NCBI GenBank assembly: GCA_965262485.1
Contig: OZ253540.1
Span: forward strand, 3,038,001 to 3,102,000
DNA: 64,000 nucleotides
Direction of reading: 5' to 3'
Source of the DNA: Bin87 sp965262485
Lineage (GTDB): Bacteria; Chloroflexota; Dehalococcoidia; Lucifugimonadales; UBA3495
Positions 1 through 8,106 of the stretch are shown one piece after another. The position numbers were made by a program, and so were the translations under genes. The notes under the pieces were generated by a model. It searched no databases. It was not told where the DNA came from and saw only the letters and a list, made by a program, of their open reading frames with translations. Every line of letters starts with the position of its first letter. Within the stretch, counting starts at the first letter, position 1.

Positions 1-109
1 CACGCCGGCCGACGTAGTGTTCAGCGGCCCCGACCGCACCTACGCCGACATGCAGAACTACCTGCGGTGGGAGGAGCAGCTGGGCGACAAGTACGCCGCT
101 GCCGACTGA
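1..109 (+). CDS. 3' end of an unidentified gene
   Basis: An open frame enters from the left edge and stops with TGA at 107-109. It encodes about 35 C-terminal residues, ending in 'RWEEQLGDKYAAAD'. Codon use is GC-rich like the neighbours, so it is probably the tail of a real gene. The visible part carries no motif that would allow a family call. It converges on the small zinc-finger-like gene on the other strand, 15 bp away. Confidence 0.55.
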   Translation, partial: TPADVVFSGPDRTYADMQNYLRWEEQLGDKYAAAD

Positions 110-124
110 TCAATCGGGCTGGCG

Positions 125-376
125 TCAGCCGTCCTCCACGGAGGGAATCAGGTCGCTCTCCTCCGGGTTGGCGTCGATGCGGAGGGTTTGGACGATGCGG
201 TTGTAGGCGACCTCGTCGGCGTGGGAGTCGGCAACGTGTCGCGTGGCGGCCTGTTCGGCGCGGCCCCGGTCGTCGAAGATGTCGTACCAGTCACATTCGC
301 CGCAGCCCACCCGCCATTCGGTGCGACCGGTGGGCACCTGCTCGGTAATCTCCACGATGATGTGCAGCGTAGTCAT
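125..376 (-). CDS. small CxxC...HxxxxxH zinc-finger-like protein
   Basis: An 83-residue protein of unknown role. I start it at the ATG at 376, not at the longer possible start at 430, because AGGAGA lies just upstream of this codon. The centre holds 'CGECDW', and a downstream 'RHVADSHADE' gives a C-x2-C...H-x5-H arrangement that could bind one zinc, as in small C2H2-like fingers. The N-terminus (TLHIIVEITEQ) looks like a beta strand. Zinc binding is inferred from spacing only, and no enzyme signature is visible. It is a single gene, convergent with the left-edge gene. Confidence 0.6.
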   Translation of the reverse strand: MTTLHIIVEITEQVPTGRTEWRVGCGECDWYDIFDDRGRAEQAATRHVADSHADEVAYNRIVQTLRIDANPEESDLIPSVEDG

Positions 377-539
377 GTAAGTCTCCTGGCACGACGATGT
401 TGGGCTGGGAAGATTGTTTGCGGCATCCATCTTATACCGTACGCTGCCCTCTCATCGAGAGAAGGGGATCGCCGTATTACATGGATGAACAGGATTGGGG
501 ACGGGAGCGAGATTGCCGCGCCCGCTGCGCTCCCACCAT

Positions 540-2020
540 TTATAGAAGGCGTGAACCAACGGGGCCAACGATAATCAAGTCGGCAATACTCTTATAGAGA
601 CTACTTCCGATGCCCGACACGGCGGTAATGCTCTGGGCAGTCAGGAATGGCCCCTTCTTCTCGCGGTGAGTTATGATGGCTTGTGCCAGCTTATTGCCGA
701 TGCGTGGCAATGCTTCCAAGTCACTGGCGGTAGCTGTGTTGATGTTGATGAGAACAGAATTGCCGTCAATAAGCGAGTAGTCGCTGCCTTGTTCCGCAAC
801 CGTACCTGCGGAGGCCTCCGCTTCGGCGGCTGGGGCCGAATGTTCTCCCATCACGTGGGCAAAACTTTCCTCTTCCTGCAGCCAACCCAAGCTGGCGAGC
901 GTCTCATACGCCTGCACAATTTGTTTGCGATAAAACTTCCCGTCACGAATCCGATGAATAACATCGTCAACTGATGTTGAATTTTCTTTATAAGTCACCC
1001 AATGAACGGTGGTCAATAGTTCCAAACCTAAAGGCGTTTCAAACCCGTCTATCAAATCAGCTACTTTTGTAATACAACCGCTGGTATTAGGCTTGCTCTG
1101 CAAAAGAGCCTCTGCATCTTCGATCGCTCCGGTCATTAATTTAAATTGCTTGTCAGACTTACCCTTGCCACCAGAGTATCCTGAAATCCAATGGCTTTCT
1201 ATCTTGCGTAAAACCGGGTGGAGGTCATCAGTGTAGAGACCGTAACGGCCTTTCGCATACATGAGTTGCAACGGCTCGCCGGCCGCCTGCAATAAATACA
1301 TCAGCTTCTCCACTTCCTGTGAAACTATGGTGGGTTCTAGCTGGCCGGCAAGGTAACGGCGCATCAGCATCAACAACGCCGCCCGGCCGGGGGTCATTTC
1401 CGGTGCTTCGGTCAAGCGAGCCATAACTTTGGCGTCCGGCGGCCCTTCCGGTTCAAAGACCATTACCTGTACATCGGCGGACAATTCGCCAAGTTCCTGG
1501 TCAATCAGGGAGCGTACCTCCTCCCAGTCCAACCCGCCAAGACCACTACCTAGTACTGTTTCCACTTGAAGATGCCTTATATCGTATATCTGTTCACCTG
1601 TTAATCATTCCCACACAAGCAGGAATCCAGAGTTAGAGGCAGCTTTCCGGCATTAATAAATCTATCTGGAAACGGTACTAGTGCGGGTATCGCAATGGAA
1701 CGAATTTGTCTCGTCCGAATCTCGTCCGCCAGTGCAGTCAAACCGGACTCGACATCGGACATCCGGCTTTTAGCGCGCCAATGGCGTTTGGTTGGGAAAT
1801 TAACAATGAACTTGGGGTTGCCCAATCGCTCCGTAATGAACATCCGCCCTGGATGAACTTCGTCTCGTTTGCAGGCTTTAGCGTAATCTTTGAAATTGTC
1901 TGGGAATGCTTTTTTGAACTCCAACGCAATCCCTTTGCCCATCACCCCCACGCAGTTCACGGTGTTCACTAGGGCCTCCGCATCGGAGGTAAGCAAATCC
2001 CCTGTTTGGTACTCAATCAT
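540..2020 (-). pseudogene. darG: DarG antitoxin (macrodomain ADP-ribosylglycohydrolase), disrupted by a MITE; C-terminal HhH domain
   Basis: DarG reverses the DNA ADP-ribosylation made by the DarT toxin. The start at 2020 opens a macrodomain (NTVNCVGVMGKGIALEF, then SIAIPAL near residue 113). The frame then runs into a 128-bp insertion containing stop codons and resumes at 'GSGLGGLDWEEV'. Removing 128 bp restores one frame of 450 codons. The second part has the DarG C-terminal region (LMYLLQAAGEPLQLMYAKG, ESHWISGYSGG). After an Ala/Glu-rich linker it ends in a ComEA-like helix-hairpin-helix pair (NINTATASDLEALPRIG, ITAVSGIGSSLYKSIADL), which is unusual for DarG. The gene lies 15 bp after darT, consistent with an operon. 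As sequenced, only a truncated macrodomain would be made. Family assignment is from recognised motifs. Confidence 0.85.
1550..1681. mobile_element. CTAG-flanked MITE inside darG
   Basis: The ends at 1550-1564 and 1667-1681 are inverted repeats matching at 14 of 15 positions (CTAGTACTGTTTCCA and CTAGTACCGTTTCCA). CTAG occurs at both edges and only one copy is needed to restore darG, so CTAG is probably the target duplication. That leaves 124 bp of element and 128 bp of net insertion. It has no coding capacity. Its core (about 1604-1628) is a decayed copy of the family B palindrome found elsewhere in the window. A YTAR-type duplication is typical of the IS5 subgroup, so an IS5-like transposase could have moved it (inference). 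Confidence 0.75.
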
Positions 2021-2035
2021 GGATTGATTCCAGTT

Positions 2036-2693
2036 CTAAAAATACCACTGCGGGACTACCGAAATTGGAGGTTCGTGACTGGCAACGGCGATTGTCCGCT
2101 CCACGTGTTGTCTCATATCATGCGATATGACGCCAATTCTGGACACTTAGGTGCCACGGGAAAAATCCGTACATCAAAAACTCGGCTTGCCTAGCATTTC
2201 GTTCATCTCCGGACCGATGCGGAGTCAGTACCACATCCCAATCAATTTCATTGAGTTTGTTGAGGTCGTCGTAAAACGAAGTAGCGTTAGCAGCGGCATT
2301 TCCGTTGGTAAACGCCCAACGACGTGTGTCGGCGTTAACCCAACTTACCACTTCGTAAAGGTCGGCCTCAAGATGCACAATAGGTTCCTGGCCGCCCGTA
2401 TAAAGTAGATCTGCGTTCCTATGAGGGTTACGGCTCTTGTTATGGATTGCTTTAAGCATCACAGAACGGAGACAAAAGTAAAACGGTACGTAATCTGCTA
2501 CTTTTGTACCCCAATGACAATACGCAGGCTTGCGCAGGCATCTACATTTGATGTTAGACATTCCGATTGTCGTACCGCTATCTGCGTAATTCGCAATCAC
2601 TGCATCACAAGGCAGTCCGTCGCTATTCATAACAGAGGCCAGTTTGTCCCAGTGGAGAATGTGATAAATCTTGGGACTTTCTGGAATCGGCAT
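2036..2693 (-). pseudogene. darT: DarT-like DNA ADP-ribosyltransferase toxin, frameshifted
   Basis: DarT (DUF4433) attaches ADP-ribose from NAD+ to thymidine in single-stranded DNA. Visible family motifs are 'KIYHILHWDKLASVM', 'TTIGMSNIKCRCL', 'DYVPFYFCLRSVML', 'GGQEPIVHLEADL' and 'RRWAFTNGNAAANATSFY'. The probable catalytic Glu is in 'ARQAEFLMYGFFPWHL', near residue 173. The open frame ends at 2118, but the expected C-terminus (IGVISHDMRQHVERTIAVAS, ending PQWYF) follows in another frame up to a TAG at 2036. The 658-nt span is one base more than a multiple of three, so one extra base within 2138-2147 explains it. Loss of the C-terminus probably inactivates the toxin. The start at 2693 follows an AGGGGG-like ribosome site. 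Confidence 0.85.
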
Positions 2694-2868
2694 AGTCAGC
2701 CCCCTTACCCGCAGAATTGGCTAAACCCGACCTCCCGTCGCAGTAGGTTACCTTTTGACGAATGAGGCGGCAACGAATGACGGTAATCCCAGCAACAATG
2801 CCACGACCATTTTCCTCCGTTAGCTTATGCTAAACTACGCCCAACACCCTGCACGGAGTCAGAACACC
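2694..2868. other. intergenic gap between darT and the DUF1501 gene
   Basis: Divergent promoter region with no gene. It contains 'TTATGCTAAACT' at about 2825, just before the DUF1501 start. A similar TATGCTAAACT occurs before the epoxide hydrolase gene at about 35262. This shared string is a candidate -10 region by position only. Confidence 0.35.
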
Positions 2869-3999
2869 ATGACCAGCACCAACAAAGACCCGATTCTCGT
2901 CGTAGTCCAGCTTACCGGGGGCAACGATTATCTCAACACGGTTATTCCCTACACTGACGGGCGGTATCACGATAGCCGGCCCAGCGTCGGAATCGCGGCG
3001 GATGAAGTATTGGCAATCGACGGCCGGTTGGGTTTGAATCCGGCGCTGGCCGAGATCAAGAGCCTGTACGACGCCGGCAAGGTGGCAATCATAAACGGCG
3101 TTGGGTATCCGACGCCGAACCGGAGCCACTTCCGCAGCATGGACGTTTGGCACACTTGCGAACCGGAAAAGGTGGGAACCGAGGGCTGGCTGGGTCGCGT
3201 GATCCGTGACTTGGACCCCAACTCGGAAAACGTGCTGACCGGAGTGAACTTCGGGCGGGGTCTACCGCGGGCGATGGCGCTGACGGGCGTACCCGTGGCG
3301 TCGGTTGCCGTTCTGGAGACCTACGGCGTGCTTACGGGTATCACGGGCGAGCCGGAGCGGTCGCAGGCGCTGGATATTTTCTCACGCATGTATTCTCCAA
3401 CGGTGGGTTTGGGCGCCACGATGGACTATCTGGGTCAAACCGGGCTGGACGCGCTGAAGGGCGCCGACATCCTCAAGACGGCTCCCGATATGTACACCTC
3501 CAGCATCGAGTACGCCGATTCGTCGATAGCCAGGAACCTGCAGGGCATCGCCAAAGTGTTGACGGCAAACCTGGGCACCCGAGTGTTCTACACCCAGCAG
3601 GGGGGCTACGATACCCACGCCAGCGAGGCAACCGTGCATCCCAGGCTGCTGACCGATTTCAGCAGTGCGGTGAGTGATTTCTATGCGGACCTGCGGGAGC
3701 ACGACGTTGCCGAAAACGTGGTGATATTGGCGTTTACCGAATTTGGCCGGCGGGTGAAGGACAACGGGAGCGGGACCGACCACGGCAGCGGCGGAGTGGC
3801 CTTTGCCATCGGCGACCCGGTGCGCGGCGGAATGTACGGCGAGTATCCCTCCCTGGCGGACAACGATCTGGTGGAGGGCGACCTGGCCTTCAACACGGAC
3901 TTCCGCGGCGTGTACGGCACGCTGGTGGAGCAGTGGCTGGGGCTGGACGCCAACCCGGTGGTGGGCGGCAATTTCGAGAAGCCGGAGTTTACACGATGA
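2869..3999 (+). CDS. DUF1501 family protein
   Basis: A 376-residue member of the DUF1501 family, which belongs to the alkaline-phosphatase/sulfatase-like fold. Its substrate is unknown. Family landmarks are 'VVVQLTGGNDYLNTVIPY', 'SHFRSMDVWHT', 'YTQQGGYDTHA', 'LAFTEFGRRVKDNGS' and 'TDHGSGGVAFAIG'. I use the ATG at 2869, preceded by CGGAG, not the upstream in-frame ATG at 2827. I see no twin-arginine signal, although many relatives have one, so the protein may be cytoplasmic. Its TGA overlaps the ATG of the aspartyl protease gene (ATGA), so the two are probably translationally coupled. Confidence 0.85.
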   Translation: MTSTNKDPILVVVQLTGGNDYLNTVIPYTDGRYHDSRPSVGIAADEVLAIDGRLGLNPALAEIKSLYDAGKVAIINGVGYPTPNRSHFRSMDVWHTCEPEKVGTEGWLGRVIRDLDPNSENVLTGVNFGRGLPRAMALTGVPVASVAVLETYGVLTGITGEPERSQALDIFSRMYSPTVGLGATMDYLGQTGLDALKGADILKTAPDMYTSSIEYADSSIARNLQGIAKVLTANLGTRVFYTQQGGYDTHASEATVHPRLLTDFSSAVSDFYADLREHDVAENVVILAFTEFGRRVKDNGSGTDHGSGGVAFAIGDPVRGGMYGEYPSLADNDLVEGDLAFNTDFRGVYGTLVEQWLGLDANPVVGGNFEKPEFTR

Positions 4000-4433
4000 C
4001 GGCCAAACGCCCGCGCCGGCCACGTGTCCCCGAATACACATGGCCACCCATACTGCCCGGCACAACCATAAGGGGTGAAGTGGGAACCTTCAGCGTCGAC
4101 TTTACCATCCGCAACCAGGACAGAACACAGTCCCGAACTTTAAACGGTACGGTGGACACCGGCGCATCTTACACGATCATCCCGGAGCAGATCCTGGATG
4201 AGATGGGTATAGTACGTGACGAGCAGGCCCTGTTTAGCCTGGCCGACGGCTCCGTTCAGGAACTTTCTATCGGCCTGGCTGAAATGGATTTGGATGGTGG
4301 CACCAGACTCGTCTATATCGTGTTTGGCACCGACCCCCGCAAAACACTCTTGGGTGCGATGGCGTTAGAGGCGTTTGCCTTGGCCGCCGACGCAACGAAC
4401 CGACGGCTCATTCCCGCCGAACTTATGCTGTAG
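3996..4433 (+). CDS. retroviral-type aspartyl protease family protein
   Basis: A 145-residue single-domain protein. The catalytic signature 'GTVDTGASYTIIP' (D-T-G-A/S) lies near residue 50, and a hydrophobic 'TLLGAMALEAFAL' near the C-terminus matches the second conserved strand (LLG) of retropepsin-like proteases. Such proteins act as homodimers. The substrate is unknown. The start codon overlaps the DUF1501 stop by four bases, giving a tight two-gene unit. The N-terminus (TAKRPRRPRVPEY) is short, basic and proline-rich. No signal peptide or membrane segment is visible. Confidence 0.8.
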   Translation: MTAKRPRRPRVPEYTWPPILPGTTIRGEVGTFSVDFTIRNQDRTQSRTLNGTVDTGASYTIIPEQILDEMGIVRDEQALFSLADGSVQELSIGLAEMDLDGGTRLVYIVFGTDPRKTLLGAMALEAFALAADATNRRLIPAELML

Positions 4434-4493
4434 AGTCCGGGCGAGCCGGACGTTATCATTCCGGCCGCACAATCTCAACATCGAAGCGCCGCC

Positions 4494-5846
4494 ATGACTA
4501 GCAAACCCAACGGCAATCGCGCCCCATCTGCGGGCACGGGTATTTACGTTGATACCGAGAATCTGCGGGAGCCTGACCTGGCGCAGGACGTGATTGAACA
4601 GACCATTGCCAACTGGCCGGTGGAGTATCCCGCGATCAGCAGCGTTTCTCTGTACGTGCGGGCCGACAAGGTGGCGCTGTGGCGGATGTGGGTCGAGGCG
4701 ACGTATCCCGACCTGAAGGTGCGGGTGCGCGGGGTGCAGCACTTCAGCAGGGAGATGGCAAAAAACTCGGCGGACCTGGCCATAACTGCCGACGCCATCG
4801 GTGATCTGGCCACGGGTTTAGCTACATTTGTCGGGGTCATCAGCAACGACAGCGACTTCGGCGCGCTGTTCGTCAAAGTGCGTGAGATGGCGTCGGAACG
4901 GGGCTGGGATCACTCGCCGTTCCTGTGGGTCACCGCGCCGGGCGGCGGCGGAATCTCGCCGGAAATCGAACGGTTCATCCCCGACCGATTCCGCTGGAAC
5001 CTGGCAATGCCGGCCCAACAAAACCCGGGAACGGCTCGAGCCCCATCACCGACTTGGACACCGGCGCCGGCTCGCGTTGCGGAACCAACCCGAACAACGG
5101 CTCCGACGCGAACGACCGCATCGGCTCAAACTACCGCAGCGAATCAGGCTGCGCCGCCGGCGCAAAAACCGCCCGCTGAGTCGCCGACGCCCGGGCCAGC
5201 CATTGGAACGGCGACTCCGGCGTTGCCGTCTATTCCGCAAGTCAGCGCCGCCGAGATCGCCGATGAGCTGATCCGTCAGTTGCCGGTGGGCAGATTCCGG
5301 GCGGGGGAAGCGCAAAAGGTCGTGAACCGGCGCTGGCCGGATCATCCATCGGCGGGATCAGCGGCGCATTTCGGCCAATTCCTGTCCAAGGAGCTGTGGC
5401 CGATCCTGCAGGGACGGGGGGTGACCATGCCCCGCAATAATACGCCGCGTATTTACGAAATCACCGAAGTGGCAAAATCCGGTGGCGTAAAACCGGCACA
5501 ACCCGCCTCGGTGTCAACGACCGAAGCGGCTGCCCCGGCGCCGCAACGCCAACCCAACCGTGAGCGCTCCGATGGAGAACCCACGCTGGAACAGCTGGTT
5601 GCAGAGGTAGCGGACAGCATACCGGACGACGTTTTCAAGGCTGCAGAAGCCCAGGCCGCCATCGCAGCGCGTTGGCCGGCACACATGACAGCAGCCTTTA
5701 CGGCGCAACGGTTTGGCATGTGGTTCGCCGAGCATCTGTGGCCGGTGATGGAAGGGAAAGGCGTTCTGATCGCCAGCGAGAAACCACGGCGGTACGAAAT
5801 GACCCCCGACTCACGCCATCGCCTGATCAGTCAGACAAGTTCCTAG
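4494..5846 (+). CDS. NYN-domain (PIN-like) RNase with two C-terminal repeat modules
   Basis: A 450-residue protein. Residues 10-170 form a NYN domain with the acidic metal-binding positions expected of PIN-like nucleases: 'GIYVDTENL', 'NSADLAITADAIGDLA' and 'VGVISNDSDFGALF'. A Pro/Thr/Ala-rich linker follows (about 175-250). Then come two related modules of about 75 residues: 'EIADELIRQLPVGRFRAGEA...HFGQFLSKELWPIL' (about 255-325) and 'LVAEVADSIPDDVFKAAEA...RFGMWFAEHLWPVM' (about 370-440), each ending in 'R-Y/IYE-I/M-T'. The modules resemble small helical nucleic-acid-binding domains in size, in the way OST-HTH/LOTUS domains accompany NYN nucleases. That comparison is inference. RNA cleavage is likely, but the target is unknown. 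Confidence 0.75.
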   Translation: MTSKPNGNRAPSAGTGIYVDTENLREPDLAQDVIEQTIANWPVEYPAISSVSLYVRADKVALWRMWVEATYPDLKVRVRGVQHFSREMAKNSADLAITADAIGDLATGLATFVGVISNDSDFGALFVKVREMASERGWDHSPFLWVTAPGGGGISPEIERFIPDRFRWNLAMPAQQNPGTARAPSPTWTPAPARVAEPTRTTAPTRTTASAQTTAANQAAPPAQKPPAESPTPGPAIGTATPALPSIPQVSAAEIADELIRQLPVGRFRAGEAQKVVNRRWPDHPSAGSAAHFGQFLSKELWPILQGRGVTMPRNNTPRIYEITEVAKSGGVKPAQPASVSTTEAAAPAPQRQPNRERSDGEPTLEQLVAEVADSIPDDVFKAAEAQAAIAARWPAHMTAAFTAQRFGMWFAEHLWPVMEGKGVLIASEKPRRYEMTPDSRHRLISQTSS

Positions 5847-5900
5847 CCGGGGTGGCGCGTTCCGATGACAGTTGCCGGTTGACGCGGGAGCCGTAATATA

Positions 5901-5914
5901 AGAACATACGTTCG
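5901..5914. promoter_or_regulatory. LexA-like SOS box
   Basis: AGAACATACGTTCG is a near-perfect palindrome matching the Gram-positive/actinobacterial SOS box form CGAACRNRYGTTCG at all but the first base. It lies 50 bp upstream of the DNA-repair radical SAM gene and next to a possible -10 (TAATAT, 5894-5899). Damage-inducible control of that gene is inferred. Confidence 0.6.
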
Positions 5915-5963
5915 TTACATCAGCGCGCCTAAGATTGCGCGCCGGAGAGGAGGGACGAACGCT

Positions 5964-7331
5964 ATGCTTATCAAGAAGACCCCCGACCGTTACGAAAAGC
6001 TCCGTATCCTGGGCGGCATGGCCACCGATGACATATTGACCGGTGGAAAGGTCACTGCGGGACCGGACCGGGTAGCATATTCCGACCCACGCAAAAACCC
6101 AACGGCCGGCGTGTACCGCTCCAGTCTGCCCAACGGCAAGAAAATCAACCTGATGCGGGTGATGTTCACCGACTTTTGCATGATGGATTGCGCGTATTGC
6201 CCCAACAGCATCTACGTGCCGCGAAAACGCTACGCTTTCAAACGGGAGGAGCTGGCCAGCACGTTCATGGAGCTACATTCCCGGCAGACTGTGGACGGGT
6301 TGTTCCTGAGCTCTGGCATCGCTGGCGACGGCTCCAAAACCACGCAACACCTGGTGGAAACGGTGGAACTGATCCGCAAGAAGCACGGGTTCAAAGGCTA
6401 TATCCACATGAAGGTTATGCCCGGAGCCAACCGTGACCTGGTGGAAAAAGCTCATCGCCTGGGCAGCCGCCTGTCGGTCAACATCGAAACGCCCGAAGCC
6501 GACCAGCTGCGACGCATCAGTCCGCACAAAGACCTGCAAAAAGACATCCTGGACCCGATGTCGTGGATCGATGAGCTGACCAGGGAAAGCCGCGGTGGGG
6601 CCGTGGGACAGGCGACCCAGTTCGTGGTTGGCGCCGCCGAGGAGTCGGATCGGCAGATCTACCGGCGCGTGGACCAGATGTATACCGACTGGAACCTGAA
6701 ACGCATTTACTACCCGCCCTTCCGACCGGCGTGGGACACTCCGATGCAAGAACATCCGGCGACGCCAGCCGCCCGCGAGCATCGTTTGTACCAGATGGAC
6801 TGGCTGCGGCGCGTGTATCAATTCGGTTCTGACGAGATTGACCTGGCCTTTGACAACGGCGGGTTCCTGTCGCTGGAGCAGGACCCGAAGACGGTCATTG
6901 CCATGGAGAACCTGGATGCTTTTCCGATGGATCTGAATGTCGTAAGCAAAGACAGGCTGCTGCGGATTCCCGGCATCGGGCCGGTTTCCGCCGAGCGGAT
7001 CATCCAAAACCGGAGGCGGCACACGGTTGATAGCTGGCGCGACCTGCAGGCGATGGGGGTCGTGCGCAAACGCGCCTGGCCGTATGTCGTTTTCCCGGGC
7101 CAGCGTCCGCCATCCGGCAAACAGTTGCGGATGGATTTGTTCGATGAGGCGCAAGACCGCCGCACTGCCGAGGCCGCAGGATTGACGCTGCCGTCGCCAA
7201 CCTCGCCTCTGCTACGCGGTACGCTGGACGCTGCGACGTTGGCGGGTGAGCCGAAACATGCCTGCATCCCCGGCAGCAAAGGAGCGATGTGCGCCGGGTG
7301 CCCGGTGAACGTGGGGGCGGTAAACAAATAA
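5964..7331 (+). CDS. putative DNA modification/repair radical SAM protein
   Basis: A 455-residue radical SAM enzyme of the family annotated as putative DNA modification/repair radical SAM protein. The cluster motif is 'CMMDCAYC' (CX3CX2C) near residue 72. It is followed by 'GLFLSSGIAGDGSKTTQ' and 'IHMKVMPGANRDLV', which are typical of the family. The C-terminal part has a helix-hairpin-helix ('RLLRIPGIGPVSAERIIQNR', about 330-350) that should bind DNA. The last 25 residues hold three more cysteines (CIPGSKGAMCAGCP). The start at 5964 follows a strong GGAGAGGAGGG site. A LexA-like box upstream supports a repair role. Relatives are often encoded with a UdgX-like uracil-DNA glycosylase, which is not seen here. 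Confidence 0.88.
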   Translation: MLIKKTPDRYEKLRILGGMATDDILTGGKVTAGPDRVAYSDPRKNPTAGVYRSSLPNGKKINLMRVMFTDFCMMDCAYCPNSIYVPRKRYAFKREELASTFMELHSRQTVDGLFLSSGIAGDGSKTTQHLVETVELIRKKHGFKGYIHMKVMPGANRDLVEKAHRLGSRLSVNIETPEADQLRRISPHKDLQKDILDPMSWIDELTRESRGGAVGQATQFVVGAAEESDRQIYRRVDQMYTDWNLKRIYYPPFRPAWDTPMQEHPATPAAREHRLYQMDWLRRVYQFGSDEIDLAFDNGGFLSLEQDPKTVIAMENLDAFPMDLNVVSKDRLLRIPGIGPVSAERIIQNRRRHTVDSWRDLQAMGVVRKRAWPYVVFPGQRPPSGKQLRMDLFDEAQDRRTAEAAGLTLPSPTSPLLRGTLDAATLAGEPKHACIPGSKGAMCAGCPVNVGAVNK

Positions 7332-7378
7332 ATTACGGTGTCCTTATAGCTTCTTTTCCAGTCCGGCAAATAATTCTG

Positions 7379-8008
7379 CTAGTCGTCCTCAACATATGGG
7401 GTTGCCGGCGGCTGAGCGGAGTTTTGACGATCCCTGCTTACGTCCTGTGCAAAATCATCGATCCACAGAACTTCGTCTGCCCTGGGCTGTATGTCAGTCG
7501 AAACTCCAGACCTGAAAACCGCGAGCACAATCCGTTTTCCCGACTCGGAAAGGAATTCAACAGTGTCTAGGAGATCACCATCGCCTGATGACAGTATAAG
7601 GGTGTCATACTTCTCCTTGTGTATTAACGCCAGCGTTGCGATGCCAACGTCAACGCCCTTTTGTTGCCGTTTCGTAATGCGGTGATTTCCCTGTGGACAA
7701 TTCAAATCCACATTTTTTCCACAATCTGTGCAATAGGCTCGATTTGCCCTAACGTCCTTGAGTTGATATAGGTTTGTAATGATTTTAGGACCATGCGGAG
7801 GAGCAGATCGCAACCATCTATGGAACGCGTCTTGAGCGTCTGAGGGAGGGTTAGGCGTGGAATTGAGGTAGTACGCACGCCAAATCGTTTTGTTCTCCTC
7901 TATTTTGGTCCTGAGCTTCAGGTAATCAAAATTATACCCATCAGAAACGGACCGCTGGGCATTCAACATATAGCCAGCGTCAACCAGCCAAAGACACCTC
8001 TCATCCAT
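7379..8008 (-). CDS. NYN-domain protein with inserted zinc ribbon
   Basis: A 209-residue LabA-like/NYN protein, second of three NYN genes in the window. Acidic motifs are 'LWLVDAGYML' (N-terminal Asp), 'QQKGVDVGIATLAL' and 'LILSSGDGDLLDTVEFL'. A small Cys cluster (CTDCGKNVDLNC) is inserted between strands near residues 98-110 and could hold zinc. I start at 8008, where AAAGGGAG precedes the ATG, not at 8026. It is likely a metal-dependent RNase of unknown target. It is convergent with the radical SAM gene, 47 bp away. Confidence 0.8.
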   Translation of the reverse strand: MDERCLWLVDAGYMLNAQRSVSDGYNFDYLKLRTKIEENKTIWRAYYLNSTPNPPSDAQDAFHRWLRSAPPHGPKIITNLYQLKDVRANRAYCTDCGKNVDLNCPQGNHRITKRQQKGVDVGIATLALIHKEKYDTLILSSGDGDLLDTVEFLSESGKRIVLAVFRSGVSTDIQPRADEVLWIDDFAQDVSRDRQNSAQPPATPYVEDD

Positions 8009-8106
8009 GATAACTCCCTTTTGCATTGGACTTGGGAGTGCAGAGTAACAGGGTTAGGCTTTGACGGCAATCTGCCCTTTCAGCACGCGGGTATATTGGA
8101 TACCTG

